Assembly: GCA_003158495.1 (NCBI GenBank)
Contig: PMJT01000114.1
Location: 1 to 11,385 of the forward strand
Direction of reading: 5' to 3'
From: Chloroflexota bacterium
GTDB lineage: Bacteria > Chloroflexota > Limnocylindria > Limnocylindrales > CSP1-4
Length of the DNA: 11,385 nt
The notes below the pieces were generated by a model, which was not told the origin of the DNA, searched no databases, and saw only the letters and a list, made by a program, of their open reading frames with translations. Each line of letters begins with the position of its first letter. Within the stretch, counting starts at the first letter, position 1. The position numbers were made by a program, and so were the translations under genes. Of the stretch, positions 1-6,743 are shown piece after piece.

Positions 1-2
1 GG

Positions 3-80
3 TGGCGCTCGAACTGGCTGCCGTTCGCCCGGATCACCGGGGCCATGCGCATCGCCAGACCTCCGGATTGGCCACGTTAG
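3..80 (+). CDS. Probable 3' end of an upstream gene (partial)
   Basis: The frame starting at base 3 stays open from the window edge to a TAG at 78-80 and encodes 25 residues ending in PPDWPR. Its first 18 codons all end in G or C, which is the coding signature of the other genes here; the two other forward frames show mixed third bases. This suggests the C-terminal tail of a gene that begins outside the window. Too little is visible to name a family, and a chance open frame cannot be excluded. Confidence 0.35.
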   Translation, partial: WRSNWLPFARITGAMRIARPPDWPR

Positions 81-99
81 GCTGCGTCGGGACGAGGAA

Positions 100-116
100 C
101 GAGGATGAAAACCCAC
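100..116. repeat. 17-base direct repeat, copy 1
   Basis: The sequence CGAGGATGAAAACCCAC lies here and again, identical, at 1465-1481. Both copies are intergenic and about 100 bases upstream of a plus-strand start codon (212 and 1587). The flanks of the two copies are not alike, so this is a short conserved element and not a longer duplication. A promoter or regulator-binding role is possible but unproven. Confidence 0.6.
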
Positions 117-211
117 CGCCGCCGGGATCGACCGGCGAAACGCGGACCCGCGGACCCGAGACCCCTCGTAACATTCGGCGTGAACCGATCCATCGCTCAG
201 CAGGTGCACGA

Positions 212-583
212 ATGACCAGCGCCGCGACCGCCACGTCAATCGACGACTACATTGCCGGCTTCCCGCCCGCGACCAGGAAGGCGCTGGAGCAGGTGCGAGC
301 GCTGATCCGTGTCGTCGCGCCCGATGCGACCGAGAAGATCAGCTACGCAATCCCAACCTTCGATCTGAACGGCCGCCACCTCGTGCATTTCGCGGGCTAC
401 GCGAAGCACATCGGCTTCTATCCGATCCCGTCGGGGATCGAAGCCTTCAGGGAAGAGCTCGCCGCGTACAAGCAGGGAAGGGGCTCGGTCCAGTTCCCGC
501 TGGACAAACCGATGCCCCTGGACCTGATCCGCCGAATCGTCGAATACCGAGCCGCCGAAAACCGGGCCAGGACTGCCGGGTAG
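212..583 (+). CDS. DUF1801 / YdhG-like protein (frataxin-like fold)
   Basis: The 123-residue product has the typical pattern and length of the DUF1801 family: a short N-terminal helix (SIDDYIAGFPPATRKALEQV, about residues 9-28), then the APDATEKISYAIPTF segment, a HLVHFAGYAKHIGFYP strand pair and a FPLDKPMPLDLIRRIV C-terminal helix. The family has a frataxin-like alpha/beta fold, and a Bacillus member has been described as an iron chaperone; the role here is not known. The ATG at 212 is chosen because AGGTG lies a few bases upstream and the family homology begins right after it. The frame stays open back to base 2, but that part has no family resemblance and competes with the tail of another gene. 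It stands alone and converges with the gene at 667-1341. Confidence 0.85.
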   Translation: MTSAATATSIDDYIAGFPPATRKALEQVRALIRVVAPDATEKISYAIPTFDLNGRHLVHFAGYAKHIGFYPIPSGIEAFREELAAYKQGRGSVQFPLDKPMPLDLIRRIVEYRAAENRARTAG

Positions 584-619
584 CCGGCCCGGGGTCTTCT
601 GACGCCCGAGGCCTGGGAG

Positions 620-643
620 CGTCCGGTGGACCGTTGCCGGACG
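620..643. terminator. Hairpin between convergent genes (weak terminator candidate)
   Basis: CGTCCGG (620-626) and CCGGACG (637-643) form a perfect 7-bp stem with a 10-base loop between two convergent stop codons. There is no clear T run on either side, only TTTCG some bases after it on the plus strand. It could slow or end transcription from both directions, but it is not a classical intrinsic terminator. Confidence 0.3.
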
Positions 644-666
644 GGCCCGATTTCGACTGTTTCACA

Positions 667-1341
667 TCAGGTGACTGCGACTGGAACCTCGGATTCCGGG
701 CCGGCGTCGACAGGACCCTCGGCTTCCGGGCCTGCGTCGGCTCCCGGGCTGGCGTCGGCAGCGGCGTCGGTCGGCACGACCGCTTCGACGACCGGGTCCT
801 CGCCCAACAGCTCGGCGAAGAAGGCATGGTCGTTGATCATCGCCTGGCGCAGGTCTTCGGTGTCAGCATGCCCTTCCGCAAGGCGAAGTGAGACTTCGTG
901 GGCGGCACGGTAATGGGCGAGGATCACTGGATGGTCGACTGAAATGTCGGCCGTGTGCTGGTCGAAATCGCCTTCGGGGTAGCCGCGTGCCGCCATGACT
1001 CGCTCAACGAGCGCTTCGGCTTCGCGAAGAGCGATCGACGGATCGTCGACGAAGCCGGCCTTTGCGGCCTGCCACTCGTCGGCCAGCTGCTTGCCCTGGT
1101 CGGCCGCGACCGGCTTGATGTCGAACCCGGCGACGCGCTTCTCCCGCGCGGTGAGCTCGGCTTCGGCTCTCCGGACGTTGCCTATCTCGGCGACGGCACG
1201 GTCGTATTCGGGCCCGAATCTCTGTCGGAGCTGTTCTGTCCGTGCTTGCGTATCGCTCCTGTGTCGTCTTGCCGTCGACCATGCGATGACAACCAGGATC
1301 GCGACGACCACGATGACGCCGATGACTATTACGGCGGGCAT
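667..1341 (-). CDS. Single-pass membrane protein with conserved cytoplasmic domain, function unknown
   Basis: The 224-residue product starts with a hydrophobic helix (about residues 3-21, PAVIVIGVIVVVAILVVIAW) followed by the basic stretch STARRHR, which predicts an N-out/C-in anchor. A charged, heptad-like region follows (about 31-70) with the motif LRQRFGPEYDRAV. Next come a central helical domain with RGYPEGDFDQ (119-128) and ISVDHPVILAHYR (133-145), then DLRQAM and an acidic Ala/Pro/Gly-rich tail from about 186. I recall similar LR.RFGPEYDR / RGYP..DF / SVDHP proteins in actinobacteria and Chloroflexota as conserved hypotheticals, without an assigned role. A GAGGAG Shine-Dalgarno site lies just before the ATG at 1341. 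It is monocistronic and divergent from the permease gene. The repetitive tail suggests a disordered extension. Confidence 0.85.
   Translation of the reverse strand: MPAVIVIGVIVVVAILVVIAWSTARRHRSDTQARTEQLRQRFGPEYDRAVAEIGNVRRAEAELTAREKRVAGFDIKPVAADQGKQLADEWQAAKAGFVDDPSIALREAEALVERVMAARGYPEGDFDQHTADISVDHPVILAHYRAAHEVSLRLAEGHADTEDLRQAMINDHAFFAELLGEDPVVEAVVPTDAAADASPGADAGPEAEGPVDAGPESEVPVAVT
689..758. repeat. Imperfect tandem repeats coding the acidic tail
   Basis: Three related units lie at about 689-711, 719-741 and 741-758; they share a TTCCGGGCC.GCGTCGG-like core. On the minus strand they encode the repeated DAGPE(A/S)E tail of the membrane protein. The period is not constant (30 then about 18-22 bases), so this is a degenerate low-complexity coding repeat that may vary in length between strains. 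Confidence 0.5.
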
Positions 1342-1390
1342 GAGGATCTCCTCGGAATTGGGCCCGAGCGTGCTCGATCGGGCCGGCGGC

Positions 1391-1441
1391 TCTTGAGGCG
1401 ACGTCGGTCTGGAATCCCGAAATCGCCGCTTTACCTCAAGA
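1391..1441. promoter_or_regulatory. 8-bp inverted repeat in the divergent spacer
   Basis: TCTTGAGG (1391-1398) is matched exactly by CCTCAAGA (1434-1441), enclosing 35 bases that include the palindrome CGACGTCG (1399-1406). A second small hairpin, GCCGG (1445-1449) with CCGGC (1456-1460), lies just beyond, followed by the 17-base repeat. The spacer 1342-1586 separates the divergent starts of the membrane protein and the permease, so these may be regulator half-sites or a structured leader. No promoter hexamers are convincing. Confidence 0.35.
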
Positions 1442-1464
1442 CTGGCCGGACACTGCCGGCGCCG

Positions 1465-1481
1465 CGAGGATGAAAACCCAC
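1465..1481. repeat. 17-base direct repeat, copy 2
   Basis: This is the second exact copy of the element at 100-116. It ends 105 bases before the GTG start of the permease at 1587 and lies 123 bases from the divergent start at 1341. Confidence 0.6.
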
Positions 1482-1586
1482 GCCGACCGCAGGGCGCGAG
1501 CGGTAGTCGAGCACTGATCTTCGGCCTCCGACCGACGGGAACCGGGCAGGCGGAATGGCGCTCGGAATGGTGCTCGGGCGGCGGCT

Positions 1587-2900
1587 GTGCGACGATTGGC
1601 TCCCTTGATCATCCCCTCGTCGCTAACACCGGCTGCGCCTCTGGCCGTCGCTGTCTTCCTCGCGACGATCGCCCTGGTGATCGCTCGCCCGTGGCGCCTG
1701 ACCGAAGCTTCTGCAGCCCTGTTGGGCGCGGGAGCGATGGTCCTGGCCGGACTCGTGTCGCCGAGCAGCGCTGTCTCGGACGTCGCCGGACATTGGAACG
1801 TCCTGCTCTTCTTCGTTGGCCTGACCGGGGCGGCCGCCGTCGCCGAGCGAAGCGGACTCTTCCAGGCGCTTGCGGGCACCGCCGCCAGGGCGTCGGCCGG
1901 CAGCCCAAGGCGGCTCCTGGTCTCGGTCGTGGTCGTCGGCGCGATCGTCGCGGCGTTCCTCTCGAACGATGCCGCGGCGCTCCTCTTGACGCCCGTCGTC
2001 TATGTCCTGGTGGCGAGGTTCGGTCTGTCCCCGCTCCCGTATGTGCTCGCTGGCACCTTCGTGGCCGATGCCGCCTCAGTCGCGCTCCCGGTCAGCAACC
2101 CGGTGAACGTGATCGTCAGCGACCGCCTTGGAGTCAGCGCTTCGAGCCTGGTGCCCGTTCTGCTGCCGGCCGCTGTCGCGTCCGTGGTCGCTCTGCTCGG
2201 GTGCCTGTTCGTCGTCTACCGGCGCCAGCTTCCGACGCGGGCGCCCCTCGCGCCGGCCTCCGACTCGTGGACCGCCTGGACCGTGGTCCCGCGACGGCTC
2301 CTGGCGGCCTTCGGCGTCGCGGTCGGTGCGTTCGCGGTCGCGTCGGCACTCAACGTGCCGCTCGGGCCGACGATGGCGGCGGTGTGGTTGCTGCTGCTCG
2401 GCGTCGAGTGGACGAGCCATCGCCCGGACCGGCCGCTCGAGGGTATCGGCTGGTCCCTGCTCGTCTTCGTTGCTTCGATGGGCGTCCTCGTCTACGGCCT
2501 CTCGTCGAGCGGCCTGACCGCGTGGCTGGCGCAGATCGTGTTGGGGCAGGTGCGCGACTCACCGGCCGCGGTCATGGTCGTGACCGCACTGGCTGCCGCG
2601 GTTGGCTCGAACCTCGTCAACAACCTACCGGCGGCGTTCGTATTCGCCGACGCCGTCCATGGTGCCGGGCTGAGCGCGGCAAGTGCTCATGCCGCCGCTA
2701 TCGGCACGATCATCGGGGCGGATCTAGGGCCCAACTTGACGCCGGTCGGATCCGTCGCCACGCTCCTGTGGTTCGTGCTGCTTCGCCAGCGCGGCCTCGA
2801 GGTATCGACGTGGGGCTACATCCGTATCGGGCTGATCGTGACACCGGTCACGATCGTCGCTGCAGTCTCCGTGGCGCTGCTCATTGGAGTGGCGTGGTGA
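1587..2900 (+). CDS. ArsB/NhaD-type (ion transporter superfamily) permease
   Basis: The 437-residue protein is almost wholly hydrophobic, with about 11-12 predicted membrane segments. It carries the signature motifs of the ArsB branch of the ion transporter superfamily: FLSNDAAALLLTP (124-136), PVSNPVNVIV (168-177), VGSNLVNNLPAA (339-350) and GADLGPNLTPVGSVATLLW (377-395). The two SN-containing motifs are the paired re-entrant segments expected in this fold. Members export arsenite or antimonite or exchange Na+/H+; the substrate cannot be read here, and no arsC, arsA or metal-binding arsR is adjacent. The GTG at 1587 is the most upstream start in frame but has only a weak GGCGG ribosome site, so TTG at 1596 or 1605 is possible. 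It is followed seven bases after its stop by a universal stress protein gene, suggesting one operon. Confidence 0.88.
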   Translation: MRRLAPLIIPSSLTPAAPLAVAVFLATIALVIARPWRLTEASAALLGAGAMVLAGLVSPSSAVSDVAGHWNVLLFFVGLTGAAAVAERSGLFQALAGTAARASAGSPRRLLVSVVVVGAIVAAFLSNDAAALLLTPVVYVLVARFGLSPLPYVLAGTFVADAASVALPVSNPVNVIVSDRLGVSASSLVPVLLPAAVASVVALLGCLFVVYRRQLPTRAPLAPASDSWTAWTVVPRRLLAAFGVAVGAFAVASALNVPLGPTMAAVWLLLLGVEWTSHRPDRPLEGIGWSLLVFVASMGVLVYGLSSSGLTAWLAQIVLGQVRDSPAAVMVVTALAAAVGSNLVNNLPAAFVFADAVHGAGLSAASAHAAAIGTIIGADLGPNLTPVGSVATLLWFVLLRQRGLEVSTWGYIRIGLIVTPVTIVAAVSVALLIGVAW

Positions 2901-2907
2901 GCCGGTC

Positions 2908-3408
2908 GTGAGCGAGCCCCGTCGCTTGCTGGTGGCCCTGGCCGGCACAGAGGACGGCTCCCTGGCCGCGCAGGTGGCGCAGGTCGTCGGATCCGGCGAA
3001 CCGGCACTGGTGATGACGCTTCTCCACGTCGCAGAAAGCGGGCCAAAGGAGCTGGTGGGCCCAGATCCGGCACTTCGTCGAGGGCTCTGGCCGCTGCCCC
3101 GCAGGGATGCGATCGAGCGGCGCCTCGCAGAGGCGGATGACGAGGAGGCGGCCGCGCTCCTGGCCCTTTGGCGAGACCGACTTGCTTCGGCGATGCCGGG
3201 CGCGAGTCTCGAGCTACTCGTTGCTCGGGGCCGTCCGGAGCAGGAGATCGTCGCCGCGGCCGCCCGGCTTAACGTCGACGCGGTCATCCTGTGCGCCCGC
3301 CCGAGGAGCGGTCCAACCGAACCGGGGCCCAGGAGTGTCGGTCACGTGGCTCGGTTCGTCCTCGACCACTCCCCGGTACCGGTCTTGCTTGTCCGCCGCA
3401 CCGGCTGA
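2908..3408 (+). CDS. Universal stress protein (UspA family)
   Basis: The 166-residue product fits one Usp domain: a first strand RRLLVALAGTEDGS (5-18), a second strand ALVMTLLHVAES (33-44), a long helical insert, then LELLVARGRPEQEIVAAAARLNVDAVILCA (101-130) and a final HSPVPVLLVRR strand (154-164). The nucleotide loop that in ATP-binding Usps reads GxxGx9G(S/T) is degenerate here (SGPTEPGPRSVGHV, 134-147), with Arg at the usual last Gly, so ATP binding is uncertain. GTG at 2908 is chosen because GGTGAG lies before it and the Usp fold begins at once; a TTG at 2884 would overlap the permease. Close spacing suggests co-transcription and possibly regulation of the transporter, as with other Usp-transporter pairs; that role is inference. 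Confidence 0.85.
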   Translation: MSEPRRLLVALAGTEDGSLAAQVAQVVGSGEPALVMTLLHVAESGPKELVGPDPALRRGLWPLPRRDAIERRLAEADDEEAAALLALWRDRLASAMPGASLELLVARGRPEQEIVAAAARLNVDAVILCARPRSGPTEPGPRSVGHVARFVLDHSPVPVLLVRRTG

Positions 3409-3476
3409 TCGGCCCGCTGGCCTCGATCGATCTCGCCTCGCGACTCGGCTGCGTCGTGGCGCTCGACTCGGCCCGA

Positions 3477-4397
3477 CTACTGCCTGCCGGGAACGCGCTT
3501 CGGCACGGCATGGGTCCAGTGCGGCCACTCCACCACCGGCTCGAAGCCAGTCCGCCGGTACAGCCCGAGTGCCAGCTCGTTCTCCGCTTCTACGCTGAGC
3601 TGGATCGGGCCGGCACCGCGGTTGCGCAGGTCGGCGACTCCCCAGCGGAGCAGCTCGCGGCCCAGGCCGCGGCCCCGCCAGTCCGGCATAACGCCGACGA
3701 TGCGTACCTCACCGACGGGCGCCGGGTCGTCGCCCTCGGGTGGTCCGAGCGCTGTCCGAACGAAGGCAATCGGCTCCTCGGGGCAGGAGACCGGCGAGAC
3801 CAGCAGGATCGATGTCGGGTCGAAGTCGGGCCGGCTGTGGCCGTACTCGATCTGGCCGAGAGTCCATGAAACGGGCCCGGGATGGTCGACGAAGGCGGTG
3901 TTGAGCAAGTCCACGTACTGCGCCAGCGGCAGCCAGTCGCCGAATGTTCGGCCGACAACACCGGCCGGTAGAACTGGCGCAGGCACGGGCGCCCCGGCCG
4001 GCAGGCTGAGCCGCCACATGCTCGACCGATAGGTCATGCCCATCGCCCGGGCGAATTTCTGGGCCGGACCGCTCGACGGTACGAACAGGCGGACCTCGTC
4101 CTGGCCGGCCTTCGCGGCAAGCTCGAGGCACGCGGCGAACAGCCGCCGGCCATGGCCGCGGCGCCGGTAGTCGGGGTGGACGGTGAGATCTTCGTGGCGC
4201 GGGCCCGTGTAGCCGCAGATGACACCGTCGTCGACGGCCACGGCGACTCCCTCGGGAGTGCCGAGCATTGAGACGGTCTCGAGCTCGAGATCCCAGGCGG
4301 TGAAGCCGGGGAGGGCGTCGAATTCGAGCGAGGCGTTCATGACGCGCCTCAGCGCCTGCTCGTCTTCCGGCCGGAATGGTCGAATGCCCGTGCTCAT
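3477..4397 (-). CDS. Tandem-domain GNAT N-acetyltransferase
   Basis: The 306-residue protein holds two GNAT domains. The N-terminal domain (about 1-135) has DLTVHPDYRRRGHGRRLF (71-87), and the C-terminal domain (about 145-300) has IVGVMPDWRGRGLGRELL (233-250) followed by VEAENELALGLYRRTGF (269-285). Both contain the R-x-x-G-x-G pyrophosphate loop for acetyl-CoA, so both halves may bind the cofactor. Mycothiol synthase (MshD) has the same two-domain layout and similar size, but the substrate cannot be read from the sequence and no other mycothiol genes are nearby. ATG at 4397 is preferred over the upstream 4448 because GGAGGGAG (4405-4412) sits seven bases before it and the fold begins immediately with IRPFRPEDE. 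A possible -10 box TAGACT lies at 4448-4453 without a good -35. It is divergent from the sigma factor gene. Confidence 0.88.
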   Translation of the reverse strand: MSTGIRPFRPEDEQALRRVMNASLEFDALPGFTAWDLELETVSMLGTPEGVAVAVDDGVICGYTGPRHEDLTVHPDYRRRGHGRRLFAACLELAAKAGQDEVRLFVPSSGPAQKFARAMGMTYRSSMWRLSLPAGAPVPAPVLPAGVVGRTFGDWLPLAQYVDLLNTAFVDHPGPVSWTLGQIEYGHSRPDFDPTSILLVSPVSCPEEPIAFVRTALGPPEGDDPAPVGEVRIVGVMPDWRGRGLGRELLRWGVADLRNRGAGPIQLSVEAENELALGLYRRTGFEPVVEWPHWTHAVPKRVPGRQ

Positions 4398-4531
4398 GGA
4401 AGCGCTCCCTCCGGCGGCCCACTCGCCGACGTCGCCGGTCACGTCCAAGTCTAGATCGATCGACGCAGTGTTGGCCGGCTGCCGCTACCGAGGCGGTCGA
4501 CATGGAATCGGCGGTGCTAACGTGAACCTCG

Positions 4532-4545
4532 GCCGGTCGACCGGC
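4532..4545. promoter_or_regulatory. Perfect 14-base palindrome upstream of the sigma factor gene
   Basis: GCCGGTCGACCGGC is its own reverse complement and lies 41 bases before the ATG at 4587, in the spacer divergent from the acetyltransferase gene. It could be an operator or a leader hairpin, but palindromes around GTCGAC also arise readily in GC-rich DNA. Confidence 0.3.
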
Positions 4546-4586
4546 ATCGAGTGGGTGAAGGCATTCCACGCATCGAGGGAGGGAAG

Positions 4587-5138
4587 ATGGCGAACGGGGC
4601 GCTCGCTGCGCGTTCGCTGGTCGACCTTGCCCGCTCTGGAGATGCGGTTGCCTTCGAGTCGCTGGTGCGAAGCCGCATGGATGCCACGTACAGGCTCACC
4701 CTCGCGATCCTCGGCGATGGCGCCGACGCGGCCGACGCGACGCAGGAAACCTTCGTCGCAGCCTGGCAGCAGCTGCCGAGCCTGCGCGACCTCGATCGCT
4801 TCGACGCGTGGCTCCAGCGCGTCGCCGTGAATGCTTGCCGGATGACGCTCCGTGCCCGCGGAAGGCGACGCGTTCGCGAGATCCCGATGACGCAGCTCGG
4901 CGGCGCCGAAGAGAGCGCCCTCGGCGCGGCGCCGGCCCGCCCCGACGCGGAGACTTTGCGGTCGACTCTGCGCCACCTGTCGCTCGATCAGAGAGCGGTC
5001 CTGGCCCTCCATCACCTCGAAGGCCGGCCCGTGGCGGAGGTCGCCGAAATCCTGGGCATCCCCGTCGGCACGGCCAAATCCCGGCTCTTCAAGGCTCGTT
5101 CGGAGTTGGACAAGGCTCTGCGGGAGGAACGGCGATGA
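4587..5138 (+). CDS. ECF-family RNA polymerase sigma factor
   Basis: The 183-residue product has the two domains of an extracytoplasmic-function sigma factor. Region 2 (about 12-85) includes ADATQETFVAAWQQL (49-63) and DRFDAWLQRVAVNACRM (70-86), for core binding and -10 recognition. Region 4 (about 125-176) includes LSLDQRAVLALHHLEG and the helix-turn-helix VAEVAEILGIPVGTAKSRLFKAR (149-171), for -35 recognition. There is no region 1.1, region 3 or extra C-terminal domain. ATG at 4587 is chosen because AGGGAGGG (4576-4583) lies just before it; a GTG at 4551 would add 12 residues with no family match. The stop overlaps the next start as ATGA, so the two are translationally coupled. No clear ECF-type GGAAC-N16-GTC autopromoter was found, although GGAAT occurs at 4504-4508. 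Confidence 0.93.
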   Translation: MANGALAARSLVDLARSGDAVAFESLVRSRMDATYRLTLAILGDGADAADATQETFVAAWQQLPSLRDLDRFDAWLQRVAVNACRMTLRARGRRRVREIPMTQLGGAEESALGAAPARPDAETLRSTLRHLSLDQRAVLALHHLEGRPVAEVAEILGIPVGTAKSRLFKARSELDKALREERR

Positions 5139-6601
5139 ACGAACGATCCGGGCGGCCGAACGACGCCGGCTGGGACGACGATCGGCTGGCGGCGGCATAT
5201 CGCTCCTTGGCGGCCGCTCCTGTGCCGGCGGACCTGACTCGGAGCACGATAGCCGCCGCGGAAGCAGCTCCGCGAGTCGGGCGCAGGTGGGGCTGGGACG
5301 GCGGCGAATGGCGCAGGCCGCGGTCTGTGGCTGCGGGCGGCCTTGTCGCGATTGCGTTGGTCGCGATCCTCATCGGCAGCCTGGCTCTGCGCCCGACGTA
5401 CGGTCCGGGCACGAACGGAAGCCTCGCACCGGCGCACGGCCTGACCGTGCGGTCCGTCAGCGAGCTTCTCGCGGCTGAGTCGAACGGCTCGATCCACGGC
5501 GACGACCTCGCGGCGGTTCGGGGCTGGATCGTCCAGGAGCTAATGCCAGCCTGCCCGTACCAGCCGCCCAGTCCGGCGCTCGAGGATACCTGCACCTCGC
5601 GGAAGCTCCTCATGACCGAGACCGCGCAGACGCTCGTGACCTTCCAACCCGTCGAAGCCGGCATGTCCGAGACCGAACTCTCGCCGTCGGGCCCTCATCT
5701 CTTCGCCCGCGAACTGATCGGCAATTACGTCGACCCGGTCATCTCATCCATCTTGGACGCTGGGAATTCCACTGTCAGCCCGTACCGCCCGCTGGAAGCA
5801 ATCCTCGTCGGCCACTTCCACGATGTCAGGGCTGCCGAGTGCAGCGCCGATCAGCGCGCCGCGTGTGAAGCCGCGTTCGTCGTCGACCAGGTGGCGTGGC
5901 TCGACGGCCGGACTCTCGGCCCGAACGTCTGGATCGGCGGGGAACACGACACCGGCAAGCTCCTCACGCCGCGCCTGAACGGCGCCGGCGTGGCTGCGGC
6001 ACTGGCTTCTTCTCTCGATCCCGGGGACGAAATAGCCTCGATAGCCGCAGTCCAACTCGGCGACATTACGACCATCACCGGCCAGGGAAACCAGGTACCG
6101 GGCAACGGAGCCGACATCATCTGGTACGTGCGCGTGGCTGGGCCGCCGCCGCGCTTCCCGGCCCTTGCCTGGGGCACCGGCAACGGCGGCTGGATGATCG
6201 TCGACGACGCGAGCGGCCACGTCCGCGGCGCCGGCGGCTGGGGCTTCGTACCGGCCAACTCCGCGTCGTATTCGCCGTCGGCGGCACCGTCGCTCCCTGG
6301 CGGGCTGTACCGGCTCCCGACGGTCAACTGGCTGCCCGGCGGCGCATGCGCCGGCGTCGGCTTGGATGCCGTCCTGCGCGGCAGCCCCACGGACGCGATG
6401 GTCGCCTGGTTGGAGAACACCGGCACCAATGCCCGGAGGGACGTCACGTGGCCGGCCGGCTATCACGCCCGTTTCACGCCGAACATCGAAATCCTCGATC
6501 AGAACGGCAGTGTCGTACTCCGGGATGGGGACCACGTAGATGGCGCCTGCGGCTACAACCCGGACACGGGATGGACCTACCTGGAGCCGCCGTTCAAGTG
6601 A
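5135..6601 (+). CDS. Membrane-anchored ectodomain protein, probable anti-sigma partner
   Basis: The 488-residue product has a short cytoplasmic part (1-63), one membrane helix (about 64-85, VAAGGLVAIALVAILIGSLAL) and a large extracytoplasmic region. The ATGA overlap with the sigma gene and a GGGAGGA ribosome site show coupling, the usual arrangement of a sigma/anti-sigma pair. The cytoplasmic part lacks the HxxxCxxC zinc anti-sigma motif, so the sigma-binding role rests on context. The ectodomain has six cysteines in three pairs: C140/C153, C236/C244 and C405/C472. The first two lie in similar modules (V.GW....CP and LVGHFHDVRAAEC..FVVDQVAWLDG) that resemble OB-like strands. The last pair brackets AGVGLDAVLRGS...VTWPAGYHARFTPNIEILD...DHVDG. 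I cannot name these domains. It may sense an extracellular signal and release the sigma factor. Confidence 0.8.
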   Translation: MNERSGRPNDAGWDDDRLAAAYRSLAAAPVPADLTRSTIAAAEAAPRVGRRWGWDGGEWRRPRSVAAGGLVAIALVAILIGSLALRPTYGPGTNGSLAPAHGLTVRSVSELLAAESNGSIHGDDLAAVRGWIVQELMPACPYQPPSPALEDTCTSRKLLMTETAQTLVTFQPVEAGMSETELSPSGPHLFARELIGNYVDPVISSILDAGNSTVSPYRPLEAILVGHFHDVRAAECSADQRAACEAAFVVDQVAWLDGRTLGPNVWIGGEHDTGKLLTPRLNGAGVAAALASSLDPGDEIASIAAVQLGDITTITGQGNQVPGNGADIIWYVRVAGPPPRFPALAWGTGNGGWMIVDDASGHVRGAGGWGFVPANSASYSPSAAPSLPGGLYRLPTVNWLPGGACAGVGLDAVLRGSPTDAMVAWLENTGTNARRDVTWPAGYHARFTPNIEILDQNGSVVLRDGDHVDGACGYNPDTGWTYLEPPFK

Positions 6602-6692
6602 CCCGACCGCGGGCGGCCCCAGGCGAATGGACCGATCGGTGGCGCAGGGCGGTCCGCGACGGATGGACCGAAGGGCCGGCACGAATCCGAAA

Positions 6693-6723
6693 GCGGCCGC
6701 CGGGTGGATCGCCCGACGGCCGC
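6693..6723 (-). terminator. Hairpin terminator candidate for the ArsR-SRPBCC operon
   Basis: GCGGCCG (6693-6699) pairs with CGGCCGC (6717-6723), and inside it CGGG (6701-6704) pairs with CCCG (6712-6715), with one C/A mismatch and a 7-base loop. Read on the minus strand, the hairpin begins about 20 bases after the stop of the last SRPBCC gene and is followed by TTTCGGATT, a broken U tract. On the plus strand no U tract follows, so it serves the minus-strand operon better than the gene ending at 6601. Confidence 0.5.
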
Positions 6724-6743
6724 CCCGGCTTCATACGAATGGG

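Noticed and set aside
2..211. N-terminal extension of the DUF1801 protein from a GTG at base 2
   Set aside because: The extension has no family match, and another frame shows stronger third-base G/C bias up to base 80. The ATG at 212 has a ribosome site and starts the family homology.
1691..2911. 406-residue open frame overlapping the permease
   Set aside because: It is Arg/Gly/Pro-rich shadow sequence in a different frame of a clear membrane protein.
3441..3472. Direct repeat CGACTCGGC in the short spacer between convergent genes
   Set aside because: Two nine-base copies in GC-rich DNA are within chance, with no hairpin or T run.
3477..4397. Naming the tandem GNAT as mshD (mycothiol synthase)
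   Set aside because: The layout matches, but tandem GNATs are common and no mycothiol pathway gene is adjacent.
4497..4523. Sigma-70 type promoter TCGACA with TAACGT before the sigma gene
   Set aside because: The 15-base spacer and only three -10 matches are too weak to annotate.
6629..6655. GGACCG/CGGTCC stem after the ectodomain gene as a terminator
   Set aside because: It has a six-pair stem with a 15-base loop and no T run, so it is not convincing.
5744..6682. 312-residue minus-strand open frame opposite the ectodomain gene
   Set aside because: It is an antisense shadow typical of GC-rich DNA, with Arg-rich composition and no recognisable motif; the plus strand is coupled to the sigma gene.
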